From assembly GCA_013334435.1 (NCBI GenBank), contig JAAXXP010000006.1, positions 1 to 52,950 on the forward strand: DNA of 52,950 nucleotides. Reading direction: 5' to 3'. Made by a program: the position numbers and the translations under genes. Below the pieces are notes generated by a model that made no database searches, was not told the origin of the DNA, and saw only the letters and a program-made list of their open reading frames with translations. Shown here one piece after another: positions 8,260 through 17,578 of the stretch; the stretch's first letter is position 1, and every line of letters starts with the position of its first letter. Source of the stretch: Chlorobiaceae bacterium. GTDB taxonomy: Bacteria > Bacteroidota > Chlorobiia > Chlorobiales > Chlorobiaceae.

Positions 8260-8306
8260 GGAATGCCGGCCATGCAGCTTTATCGCGGAGCCATGGCGGG
8301 CATTCC
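8260..8306. repeat. Near-perfect 15-bp inverted repeat after the small unknown gene
   Basis: GGAATGCCGGCCATG at 8260-8274 pairs with CATGGCGGGCATTCC at 8292-8306 with a single G-G mismatch and a 17-base loop. It begins 10 bases after a stop codon, so it could stop transcription or protect the mRNA end, but there is no T-run after it. The rest of the 8250-8524 spacer shows no gene. Confidence 0.45.
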
Positions 8307-8524
8307 ATTAAAACGCATTTGCGCACGGAACGCGGTTCGGAGCGGCAAAGGAAACGGTGAATCCCGTGCATTAACAGGCAAGCGGCAACAACGGGTGCTG
8401 CAATCCGGTTAAATGTTGTTTTCCGGGCGTTATCTTTTCGTGCGATAGTGTATTTTGCGGAAAAACGATACGGCGTGTAAGCTCACGCGGTGCGGAGAGA
8501 GAGGCTTAACCACAGGGGAACGAT

Positions 8525-9409
8525 ATGATCGGCTTTTTCAGACGGGTTGTTGCGGTGTACGATTCTCTGGAGCATATCTGGGAGCACAAGCGAACCGAAC
8601 GCGCTGCCGCCAATCTCCTGATTGCGGCCTTTCTCGGTTCGCTTGCGCTGATCGAGCTGGCCCGTCAGGGGTGGCTGCCCGAAACCGTTGCCGTGCTGCT
8701 GCCCAAAAGCCATTTCTATGCCATCAACGTTGCATTTTCCATGCTGCTCGGGATCGAGGTTTTCGGACTGGTGTTCAGCCTGGCGAACTCGGTTTCCGTT
8801 TCGGTGGGCAAGCAGTTCGAAATCCTCTCGCTCATCCTGCTGCGCCACTCTTTCAAGGAGTTTATCTACTTCAACGAGCCGCTTGTCTGGGAGCAGGCGT
8901 CAAAGCCGGTGCTGCACATTCTCTCCAACGCCGGCGGGGGGCTCCTGATATTCTTTCTGCTCGGGATCTATTACCGGCTGCAGCGCCACCGCGTCATTAC
9001 GCAGACCGCCGTAGCCACCGCAGAGTTCATCGCCTCGAAGAAGATCGTGTCGCTGTTTCTGCTTCTGGTCGTCAGCTGCATAGGTGTGCTCCAGGGTTAT
9101 TATTTCCTGCAGGGCCAAACGGTTTACGATTTCTTCTCGATTTTCTACACCGTGCTTGTGTTCAGCGATGTACTGCTGGTGCTGATCTCCCTGCGCTACA
9201 GCTCAAGTTATCCCATCCTGTTCCGCAACTCCGGCTTTGCCGTCGCAACCGTGGTCATCAGGCTTGCCCTGACCGCTCCGCTGTATCTCAACGTCCTGCT
9301 TGGCGCAGGGGCCATGGTGTTCGCCATCGGCATTACCATAGCGTACAACCGGTTTGAAAAAACAGCACGGCAATCCGCCGGTACAGCGAAGAGTTCGTTG
9401 TCACACTGA
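8525..9409 (+). CDS. Conserved-looking polytopic membrane protein, function unknown
   Basis: 294 residues with about seven hydrophobic segments: near 30-45, 60-85, 135-150, 175-195, 203-222, 235-252 and 254-275. An N-terminal amphipathic stretch includes SLEHIWEHKRTERAAANLL. Charged patches such as LRHSFKEFIYFNEP lie between the helices, giving an inner-membrane topology. No transport, channel or enzymatic signature is evident to me. The ATG follows CAGGGGAACG, which contains a weak ribosome-binding sequence. It is convergent with the rlpA-like gene. It may be lineage-specific; I do not assign a role. Confidence 0.7.
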   Translation: MIGFFRRVVAVYDSLEHIWEHKRTERAAANLLIAAFLGSLALIELARQGWLPETVAVLLPKSHFYAINVAFSMLLGIEVFGLVFSLANSVSVSVGKQFEILSLILLRHSFKEFIYFNEPLVWEQASKPVLHILSNAGGGLLIFFLLGIYYRLQRHRVITQTAVATAEFIASKKIVSLFLLLVVSCIGVLQGYYFLQGQTVYDFFSIFYTVLVFSDVLLVLISLRYSSSYPILFRNSGFAVATVVIRLALTAPLYLNVLLGAGAMVFAIGITIAYNRFEKTARQSAGTAKSSLSH

Positions 9410-9510
9410 TAACAAGGTGGCTTGGAGTGGCGGACGAAGCGTCTCTGGCCGGGTCTCCGGTGCCGGCTGCTGTTTTCAATGCAATGAGGAGCGTATGCCC
9501 CTCCGGGAGT

Positions 9511-10020
9511 TCATTTCGAGAGCACTTCGAGCTTGACCTTTGCCGTGCCTTTGCCGAAGAATCCGAGCCGTTTGGCGGCTTCAGCGGAGAGGTCTATCAC
9601 CCTGTCGTCGACGAACGGACCCCGGTCGTTCACGCGCACGATGATCGACGAGTTGTTTTCGAGATTGGTGACGCGCACAATTGCCGGAAGCGGGAGGTAT
9701 TTATGGGCGGCGCTGGGTTTGTCGGGGCGGAAGATTTCGCCGTAGGCCGTCGGCTGGTTGTTGTGCTGATCGAGGGTTTCCTGGCCGTACCAGGATGCGA
9801 TGCCGATTTCCTGGTAGCCGCTGGTTTCCCTGTAATCCATCGGGACATAGCGTTTGCCGTCGATCACATAGGGCTTGTTCTTGAGTTTTCCCAGACGGTA
9901 AGCCTCTTCCGGTGAAAGCAGCCGTCCGCTTCCCGATGAAAAAGGACCCCGGCTTGTCGAGCAGGAGCTGAGCCCTACGGCAGCCGCCATGAGTGCCGTA
10001 AAAAGGATTTTGCGCATCAT
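9511..10020 (-). CDS. rlpA: RlpA-like septal ring lipoprotein (DPBB domain)
   Basis: 169 residues on the minus strand. A signal peptide ends in a lipobox (GLSSC, cysteine about 20), so the product is a lipoprotein. The double-psi beta-barrel follows: IGIASWYGQETLDQHNNQPTA (GxASWYG motif at about 74-80), then SIIVRVNDRGPFVDDRVIDLS and AAKRLGFFGKG. RlpA proteins are lytic transglycosylases or glycan-binding factors that act on denuded peptidoglycan at division sites. The SPOR domain found in many homologues is absent, so this is the short form. An AGAGGAG ribosome-binding site lies 8 bases before the first ATG. It is divergently transcribed from the downstream hydrolase, with a 141-base AT-rich intergenic region between them. 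Confidence 0.88.
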   Translation of the reverse strand: MMRKILFTALMAAAVGLSSCSTSRGPFSSGSGRLLSPEEAYRLGKLKNKPYVIDGKRYVPMDYRETSGYQEIGIASWYGQETLDQHNNQPTAYGEIFRPDKPSAAHKYLPLPAIVRVTNLENNSSIIVRVNDRGPFVDDRVIDLSAEAAKRLGFFGKGTAKVKLEVLSK

Positions 10021-10161
10021 TGATTCGTCTCCTCTTGCATGGGTTATTCTTAAATAATAGCTATTTCACAGGAAAATTCCCGCTCCGGGCGTATATTCTT
10101 CGTTCAATTAAAAAAGCACTTTGCTTGCACAGACCCTTTCTTCCGGCTTTTTTCCACTGTT

Positions 10162-10950
10162 ATGGCTGAACAACAGCATGCGAAAGCTCCTGTCGGCGTC
10201 CTGATCATCCACGGGTTCAGCGCAACGCCCGAGAGTGTCGCCATACTTGAAAAACCATTGCGGGCTCTCGGTCTGCCGGTAAGCCTGCCGCTTCTTTCCG
10301 GTCACGGAGCCTCTTCCCCCGAAGCGCTCAGGGGGGTGACCTTTCATGACTGGATTGCTGATGCCTGTCGGGCATTTCAGGCGCTTGCCGAAAAGGCCGA
10401 TAAAATCATCATCGTGGGTCACAGCATGGGCGGCCTGATTGCTCTCCGGCTTGCCGCTCAGTACGCCGGAACGGTTGATTCGCTTGTTCTTGCTGCTCCC
10501 GCCCTCAGGCTTGCCTCCCTGCTCGCCCCCGGAAGGCCTTTCCACTTTGCTGCGGCTCCGCTGGCCAGGGTGATAAAACGGTGGGATATCAAACCGGTTT
10601 TCACCGGACCCGACTATCTTGGCAGTGTCGCCCAGTATGCATGGGTGCCGACCGATGCCATACTCTCCCTGTTCGAACTGATCGGCGCGACACTGCCGCT
10701 GCTCGGGAGCGTTACCGTTCCGGTGATACTCCTGCAGAACCGGCGAGAGACAACGGTACGGTCGGAAAGCGTTGCAATGCTGTTCAATCGTATAGGCACC
10801 AGCCACGCAGAGCGATCGGTCATCTGGCTGGAGCGCTCTGAGCATCAGATATTCTGTGACTGCGAGCGCGAAGAGGCCCTCAGAGCCATTCTTGCCTTTG
10901 TTTCCGGCAGGCTGAAGCACGATTCGCCGCATGCCGGACGTATCAGTTAA
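10162..10950 (+). CDS. Alpha/beta hydrolase, carboxylesterase/monoacylglycerol lipase-like
   Basis: 262 residues, cytoplasmic, with the alpha/beta-hydrolase order: oxyanion loop LIIHGFSATPES at about 14-25, nucleophile elbow GHSMGG with Ser88, and a C-terminal histidine in RSEHQIF. It resembles small esterases of the Est30 type that act on short- to medium-chain esters. The position where those enzymes carry the acidic triad residue (after the LLQ strand) reads NRRETTV, with glutamate but no aspartate, so either Glu serves or the triad is unusual. The gene is 36 bases upstream of the PagL-like gene on the same strand and may be co-transcribed with it. The ATG start gives a normal family length. 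Confidence 0.8.
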   Translation: MAEQQHAKAPVGVLIIHGFSATPESVAILEKPLRALGLPVSLPLLSGHGASSPEALRGVTFHDWIADACRAFQALAEKADKIIIVGHSMGGLIALRLAAQYAGTVDSLVLAAPALRLASLLAPGRPFHFAAAPLARVIKRWDIKPVFTGPDYLGSVAQYAWVPTDAILSLFELIGATLPLLGSVTVPVILLQNRRETTVRSESVAMLFNRIGTSHAERSVIWLERSEHQIFCDCEREEALRAILAFVSGRLKHDSPHAGRIS

Positions 10951-10986
10951 CCGTCAACTACCCTAAACCCGAAAAAACGTTGTACC

Positions 10987-11604
10987 ATGAACTGCCGTAT
11001 CGCTTCTTTTTTCCCTCTTCTCCTGGTTTTTTTTCTTTCATCCGCAGCGGCCGTTCCGGCGTCCGCTTCAGCTGAAATAGTGCAGCATGAAGGGAAAAAC
11101 GGCCTCTGCCTCAATGAAATCGGTATTGGAACCGGTTATGCATGGGGCTCTCTGAAAGGTGAATCCGGGGACATATCCGTCTACCCGGCATTCGTGAGAC
11201 TTGGTTTCAGCGCCAACAGCCTGGTGGGCATAAAGAGCTCCCGGAATACCCTGCAGCTGACGATCGAGCCCTTTCTCAATGCCGTTTCCGGGCCTGAGGA
11301 TGGTGTCGAGGCAGGATGCGCCCTGGGTGTGCGCTACCTTCACGAAATCGCAAGCCCTCTGGCGCTCTATCTTGAGGCCAGCGTCGCGCCGATGTACTAC
11401 AGCATCGATACCGTGGAGCAGGGCGCGGCCGGATTCAATTTTCTCGACCAGTTCGGGGCCGGACTGCAGTACCGGGTTGCGCCGGCAATGGCGGTGTTCG
11501 GCGGGTACCGGTTCAGACATCTTTCCCATGCGGATCTTGCGGACCGTTCCAATGACGGGATCAACACCAATGCACTTGTCCTGGGTTTTTCGTGGCTTTA
11601 TTGA
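10987..11604 (+). CDS. PagL-like lipid A deacylase / acyloxyacyl hydrolase family protein
   Basis: 205 residues with an N-terminal signal peptide (hydrophobic to about residue 28) followed by alternating beta strands typical of an eight-stranded outer-membrane barrel, ending in an aromatic residue (FSWLY). Near the C-terminus GYRFRHLSHADL places H178 and S180 in the H-x-S spacing of the PagL active site, followed by NDGIN as in the family. The third catalytic residue (Glu in Pseudomonas PagL) is not obvious; Asn or Thr occupies that stretch. PagL removes a 3-O acyl chain from lipid A in the outer membrane. It may instead be a non-catalytic homologue. A 9-bp terminator hairpin follows at 11656. 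Confidence 0.7.
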   Translation: MNCRIASFFPLLLVFFLSSAAAVPASASAEIVQHEGKNGLCLNEIGIGTGYAWGSLKGESGDISVYPAFVRLGFSANSLVGIKSSRNTLQLTIEPFLNAVSGPEDGVEAGCALGVRYLHEIASPLALYLEASVAPMYYSIDTVEQGAAGFNFLDQFGAGLQYRVAPAMAVFGGYRFRHLSHADLADRSNDGINTNALVLGFSWLY

Positions 11605-11617
11605 CACTTGGCGTGTC

Positions 11618-11638
11618 GATGTAACCGATTCGTAACAG
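11618..11638 (+). promoter_or_regulatory. Pho-box-like tandem repeat upstream of alkaline phosphatase
   Basis: GTAAC at 11621-11625 recurs at 11632-11636, an 11-base period as used by PhoB/OmpR-class regulators that bind one face of the helix. The element matches another at 18461-18481 at 16 of 21 positions, sharing TGTAACC-N2-TT-N-GTAACA. A TATGTT sequence at 11649-11654, 12 bases downstream, could be the -10. It lies 73 bases before the start of an alkaline phosphatase gene, the classic phosphate-starvation target. The regulator is not in the window. Confidence 0.5.
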
Positions 11639-11655
11639 CGGGATTTCTTATGTTG

Positions 11656-11690
11656 AAAGGCGGCGTCAATGCCGCCTTTCTGCATCTTTT
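11656..11690 (+). terminator. Intrinsic terminator of the PagL-like gene
   Basis: AAAGGCGGC (11656-11664) and GCCGCCTTT (11671-11679) form a perfect 9-bp stem with a 6-base loop, followed by TTTT at 11687-11690. It lies 52 bases after the PagL-like stop codon. It also lies downstream of the putative Pho-box promoter, whose start site would fall inside the hairpin. Confidence 0.75.
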
Positions 11691-11710
11691 CAACCAATCA
11701 GGACACAACC

Positions 11711-13180
11711 ATGATTGCGCCGCGTCCCGGAACATCACCATCCGCGATTTTCCAGAAACTTCTGGTTCTGCTCATGCTGGTTCTGATTGGTTCGGGATCA
11801 GGATGTACAGGCAGCGCCGGGCTGGTGCATGTACCCGACAAGGGAGTTTATTCCGCCCGCCCGAAATACATTTTCCTCTTTATCGGCGACGGTATGGGCC
11901 TGGCGCAGGTAAAGCTCTCCGACGGGGTACTCGATCCGGACAAAGGCCTTGCCATGGGAGGCTTGCCGGTAACCGGCATTACCGCGACCCATGCCGAAAA
12001 TCGCTACATCACCGATTCCGGCGCTGCGGGAACGGCTCTTTCGACCGGATTCAAGACCTCCATCGGCACCATTTCGATGAGGAGCAACCACAGGGATACC
12101 CTGCGTACCGTCGCAGAGATGGCGAAACAGAAAGGCATGCGGGTGGGCATCCTGTCCAGCGTCGGTATCGACAATGCTACCCCGGCCTGTTTTTACGCCC
12201 ATAATGCCGGAAGAGGCAATTACCACGATATCGCCGTGCAGATGGCAACAAGCGGTTTCGATTATTTCGGGGGAGGCTATGCCGAGGGCGATTTTTTGCA
12301 TAACCGGCTCAGGGGCGGGGCGGCCAAACCGGACATTCCTTCGGTCATGAAAGCCGCCGGCTATCGGGTGACGACAGGCCGGGATGAGCTGCTCTCCGTG
12401 CTGCCGGGGACACCCTGCTGGGCATATACCGGTTTTGACGGCAAGGCGGCGATGAGCTATGCCATGGATCGACGGAAAGAGGATCTTTCTCTGGCCGAGT
12501 TTACCCGCCAGGGCATCAGGCTGCTCGACAACCCTGCCGGATTTTTCATGATGGTCGAGGGAGGAAAGATCGACTGGGCATGCCATGCCAACGACGCCGC
12601 CGCCGCTGCGCATGATGTTGCGGCTTTCGATGAGGCCATTGCCGAGGCGGTAGCTTTTTACCGGGTTCACCCGTCAGAGACCCTCATTGTGGTGACCGCC
12701 GATCATGAGTGCGGCGGTCTTTCGCTCGGCAACGCTTCCCAGGGTTACGAATCCCGGTTGCAGCTCCTGCGCCGTCAGAAGGTTTCGCGGCAGCGATTTT
12801 CCGAGATGGTTGCTTCATGGACGAAAACCCGAAGTGTCTCCTTTGCCATGGCGCTCGACAGCGTGAAGGTGTATTACGGTCTGGGCGACGCGGCTTCCGA
12901 TTCTGCACTGGCGATTTCTGTGCAGGAGCGGAAAATGCTCAGGGGCGCCTATCCTGCAACGCCTGAGGACTCCGGACCCGGAGCGGAGCGTTTTGCTTCG
13001 GCCGTTACCGGCATGCTGAATGCAAGGGCAGGCATCGGCTGGACAAGCAACGCCCATACGGCGGTTCCGGTTCCGGTTTTTGCGGCTGGGGCCGGTGCTG
13101 AAGCGTTCGGCGGCAGCTATGACAATACCGGCATTGCCGAAAAAATCATGCGTCTGGCTCGTTTCGGCGGAAGACCGTGA
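11711..13180 (+). CDS. Alkaline phosphatase, lipoprotein
   Basis: 489 residues from the ATG at 11711, preceded by CAGGA. An in-frame upstream start at 11669 lies inside the region following the terminator hairpin and is less likely. The N-terminus has a hydrophobic signal ending in a lipobox (GSGSGC, Cys32), so the enzyme is probably anchored in the periplasm or outer membrane. Alkaline phosphatase motifs are FIGDGMG (metal-binding Asp60), ITDSGAAGTAL with the phosphorylated Ser103, VEGGKIDWACHAND, TADHECGG and SNAHTAVPVPVFAAG near the C-terminus. These supply the zinc and magnesium ligands of the PhoA/alkaline phosphatase fold. It releases phosphate from organic esters outside the cytoplasm. 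The upstream Pho-box-like repeat suggests induction by phosphate limitation. Confidence 0.9.
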   Translation: MIAPRPGTSPSAIFQKLLVLLMLVLIGSGSGCTGSAGLVHVPDKGVYSARPKYIFLFIGDGMGLAQVKLSDGVLDPDKGLAMGGLPVTGITATHAENRYITDSGAAGTALSTGFKTSIGTISMRSNHRDTLRTVAEMAKQKGMRVGILSSVGIDNATPACFYAHNAGRGNYHDIAVQMATSGFDYFGGGYAEGDFLHNRLRGGAAKPDIPSVMKAAGYRVTTGRDELLSVLPGTPCWAYTGFDGKAAMSYAMDRRKEDLSLAEFTRQGIRLLDNPAGFFMMVEGGKIDWACHANDAAAAAHDVAAFDEAIAEAVAFYRVHPSETLIVVTADHECGGLSLGNASQGYESRLQLLRRQKVSRQRFSEMVASWTKTRSVSFAMALDSVKVYYGLGDAASDSALAISVQERKMLRGAYPATPEDSGPGAERFASAVTGMLNARAGIGWTSNAHTAVPVPVFAAGAGAEAFGGSYDNTGIAEKIMRLARFGGRP

Positions 13181-13352
13181 CGGGATATCCATGGCTGTTT
13201 TTGCGCCGGACGTTCGTTATATTTGCGGTTGTTGTTTCTTTTATCCGGCCCGGTCTTGATCATGAAATCATATGAGGGAGCTGTGACTGTCGGGAGTGTT
13301 TCGCCGCAGCGGCATTGCGCTGCAGGTTGTGGTGCTTCGGGAGATATCGCGT

Positions 13353-14009
13353 ATGCATGAAAAAGGCATGCGCGTTGTCGACCTGACGAGGTCGATCGGC
13401 CCCGGTATGTCATGCTATCCGGGGACTCCTCCGCCCGGCTCGGTTTCGCTCGCAACCATCGATGCCGACGGCTTCAACGAACAGCTGCTCACCTTTTCCT
13501 CCCACACCGGAACCCATGTCGATCTTCCCCTGCATATGTCCGACGGTGCGCCCTCTCTTGATGCTTTCGGTGCGGAGCGGTTCATTGGCCGCGGCGTGGC
13601 GCTCGATGTGGCATGCGCTTCCGGAGGCATCATTCCTCTTGCCCTTATTCAGCCCAGCCGCCCCCTGATCGAGGGTGCCGATTTCGTGCTGCTGCATTCC
13701 GGATGGGGGCGGTACTGGGGCACACAACGATACCTCTCCGGCTATCCCGTACTGAGCTCCGAGGCGGCTGCCTGGCTGGCCGGGTTTCAGCTGAAAGGGA
13801 TCGGGGTTGACATGGTTTCGGTCGATCCTTCCGATTCGGAGGAGTATCCCCTGCACAACCTGTTTCTTGCAAACGGGACGCTGATCGTCGAGAATCTGGT
13901 TTATCCGGACCGGAGGCTGCTGGGGACGGGTTTTCAGTTTTTCTGTCTGCCTCTGAAAATCGAAGGGGCTGAAGCCTCTCCAGTAAGGGCGGTAGCCTTA
14001 CTGGATTGA
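13353..14009 (+). CDS. Cyclase-family metal hydrolase (kynurenine formamidase-like)
   Basis: 218 residues from the ATG at 13353, with GGGAG 9 bases upstream. Earlier in-frame starts lack this support. The signature HTGTHVDLPLH (HxGTHxDxPxH) supplies the metal ligands of the PF04199 cyclase fold, and VDLTRSIGPGMSCYPGTPPP matches the family N-terminus. GVDMVSVDPSDSEEYPLHNLFL contains the second conserved region. Members hydrolyse amides or lactones, such as N-formylkynurenine, but no tryptophan-degradation genes are nearby, so the substrate is unknown. The last codons overlap a 9-bp hairpin. Confidence 0.8.
   Translation: MHEKGMRVVDLTRSIGPGMSCYPGTPPPGSVSLATIDADGFNEQLLTFSSHTGTHVDLPLHMSDGAPSLDAFGAERFIGRGVALDVACASGGIIPLALIQPSRPLIEGADFVLLHSGWGRYWGTQRYLSGYPVLSSEAAAWLAGFQLKGIGVDMVSVDPSDSEEYPLHNLFLANGTLIVENLVYPDRRLLGTGFQFFCLPLKIEGAEASPVRAVALLD
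13980..14004 (+). terminator. Hairpin overlapping the end of the cyclase gene
   Basis: CCAGTAAGG (13980-13988) and CCTTACTGG (13996-14004) form a perfect 9-bp stem with a 7-base loop. The hairpin lies within the last codons, ending 5 bases before the end of the stop codon. Only a loose T-rich stretch follows (ATTTTAGTTT), so termination is likely but not certain. It separates the cyclase from the sdhCAB operon. Confidence 0.45.
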
Positions 14010-14108
14010 TGAATGGATTTTAGTTTGCATTTCTAAAAAGATGGTATTACCTTACGCGGCAATGGATGTATTTTTGCGTTCTTTTCCAGTGCACTGAAAA
14101 ATCATAGT

Positions 14109-14771
14109 ATGAACAAGTTATTGTTGTTTTCGTCAATCACCAGAAAGGTGATGATGGCGCTTGCAGGGCTTTTTCTGGTAACTTTTCTTTGTGTTCATCT
14201 CGGCATCAATCTGATGCTGCTCAAAAATGACGGGGGCCGGGCTTTTTCCGAAGCGGCTGCCTTCATGGGTACGAATCCTCTCATAAGGGTTTCCGAGATT
14301 GTACTTTTCGGGGGATTTCTTCTCCATATCGCCTACGGAGTGCTGGTCTCCGTGCAGAACCGGGTTTCCCGGCCGGTCACGTATGCGATACCAAACAAGA
14401 CGGAAACATCTTTTCTGTCGAAGTACATGCTGCACAGCGGCATCATCGTCTTTGTCTTTCTCGCGCTGCACTTTGCCGATTACTACCTTGTCAAGATCGG
14501 GCTTGTCGCTCCTCCTGCCGGGATTTCCTCTCACGATTTCTACGCCATCACCGTTCACCTGTTCTCGAGTTTCTGGTACTCCCTGGTTTACATCGTCGGC
14601 TTCGCGTTTCTCGGCTTTCATCTCAACCACGCCATCCAGTCGGCTTTTCAGACCATGGGCTGGAACCACAGCAAGTACATGGACACCATCAAACTCTTCA
14701 GCACGGCATATTCCGTCCTGATCGCTGTCGGTTTCAGCGTGATCCCGATCTATTTCCTCTTTATAAAATAG
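14109..14771 (+). CDS. sdhC: Succinate dehydrogenase/fumarate reductase cytochrome b subunit
   Basis: 220 residues with five predicted membrane helices, the single large anchor typical of Bacteroidetes/Chlorobi-type complex II (one cytochrome b subunit, no separate SdhD). Histidines positioned in or at the ends of helices (VHLGINL near 31, LLHIAYG near 78, ALHFADYY near 122, FHLNHAIQSAF near 176-179) are candidate haem b ligands. The subunit anchors SdhA and SdhB to the membrane and passes electrons to or from the quinone pool. It is the first gene of an sdhCAB operon, 49 bases before sdhA. In green sulfur bacteria complex II works as fumarate reductase in the reductive TCA cycle; here this role is inferred from the genus assignment. 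Confidence 0.92.
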   Translation: MNKLLLFSSITRKVMMALAGLFLVTFLCVHLGINLMLLKNDGGRAFSEAAAFMGTNPLIRVSEIVLFGGFLLHIAYGVLVSVQNRVSRPVTYAIPNKTETSFLSKYMLHSGIIVFVFLALHFADYYLVKIGLVAPPAGISSHDFYAITVHLFSSFWYSLVYIVGFAFLGFHLNHAIQSAFQTMGWNHSKYMDTIKLFSTAYSVLIAVGFSVIPIYFLFIK

Positions 14772-14820
14772 GTTAACAATTGCTAATCCCTGCGATTTTC
14801 ACTGAAAAAAACCACGTTCA

Positions 14821-16761
<1,941 letters not shown>

Positions 16762-16772
16762 TAGTCAGGACT

Positions 16773-17546
16773 ATGAATTTCACGCTGAAGATCTGGCGAC
16801 AGAAAAATGCGTCAGCAAGAGGGGAGATCCTCACCTATTCGATCAGGGATATTTCGCCTGATATCTCTTTTTTCGAGATGCTTGATATTCTCAACCAGCA
16901 GCTGATCTCGAAAGGTGAAGATCCGGTTGCTTTCGACCACGACTGCCGGGAGGGCATCTGCGGCACCTGCAGTCTGTACATCAACGGACGCCCGCACGGG
17001 CCGGTCAGCGGCGTTACGACCTGCCAGCTCCATATGCGGGCGTTCGCCGACGGAGATGTCATCTATGTAGAGCCCTGGCGTGCGAAGGCTTTTCCTGTCA
17101 TAAGGGATCTTGTGGTTGACAGAAGCGCTCTTGACCGGATCATCCAGGCCGGCGGGTATGTTTCTGTGAATTCGGGAGGCGTTCCTGACGCGAATACCAT
17201 TCCGGTTCCGAAACCGGAATCCGATGCGGCGTTCGATGCGGCAACCTGTATCGGTTGCGGCGCCTGCGTGGCCTCATGTCCCAACGCTGCTGCCATGCTG
17301 TTTGTCGGAGCGAAGGTCTCGCATCTTGCCCTGCTCCCGCAGGGAAGGGTGGAAGCGGTTCAGCGGGTGCAGAAGATGGTTGCACGGATGGACGAGCTGG
17401 GCTTCGGCAACTGCAGCAATACCTATGCCTGCGAAGCGGAGTGCCCGAAGCAGATTTCCGTTTCCAGCATCGCCCGCATGAACCGTGAGTTCCTTTCGGC
17501 AAAACTGTTTTCCGAAAAGGAAAAGGTGATCAGCGATTCGATCTGA
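16773..17546 (+). CDS. sdhB: Succinate dehydrogenase/fumarate reductase iron-sulfur subunit
   Basis: 257 residues with the three cluster motifs in order. The [2Fe-2S] ligands are C58, C63 and C66 in CREGICGTC plus C84. The second motif is [13 protein letters not shown], for the [4Fe-4S] cluster, and the third is [12 protein letters not shown], supplying the remaining ligands. The subunit wires electrons between the flavin in SdhA and the haem/quinone site in SdhC. It ends the sdhCAB operon and is followed 10 bases later by an intrinsic terminator. The C-terminal half resembles Bacteroidetes/Chlorobi homologues in its Asn/Pro-rich linker. Confidence 0.95.
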   Translation: MNFTLKIWRQKNASARGEILTYSIRDISPDISFFEMLDILNQQLISKGEDPVAFDHDCREGICGTCSLYINGRPHGPVSGVTTCQLHMRAFADGDVIYVEPWRAKAFPVIRDLVVDRSALDRIIQAGGYVSVNSGGVPDANTIPVPKPESDAAFDAATCIGCGACVASCPNAAAMLFVGAKVSHLALLPQGRVEAVQRVQKMVARMDELGFGNCSNTYACEAECPKQISVSSIARMNREFLSAKLFSEKEKVISDSI

Positions 17547-17555
17547 ATGCCTTTC

Positions 17556-17578
17556 GGGGGCCTGTCGGAGGCCCTTTT
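17556..17578 (+). terminator. Intrinsic terminator of sdhCAB
   Basis: GGGCC (17558-17562) and GGCCC (17570-17574) form a 5-bp GC stem, extendable by two G-T pairs, with a 7-base loop and TTTT at 17575-17578. It lies between the convergent sdhB and FISUMP genes and ends at the latter's stop codon. Confidence 0.7.

Noticed and set aside
8372-8386. A 15-base identical string shared by 8372-8386 and 49829-49843 (TAACAGGCAAGCGGC).
   Set aside because: In a 53-kb window about one to three 15-base matches are expected by chance when both strands are considered, and the flanks do not match.
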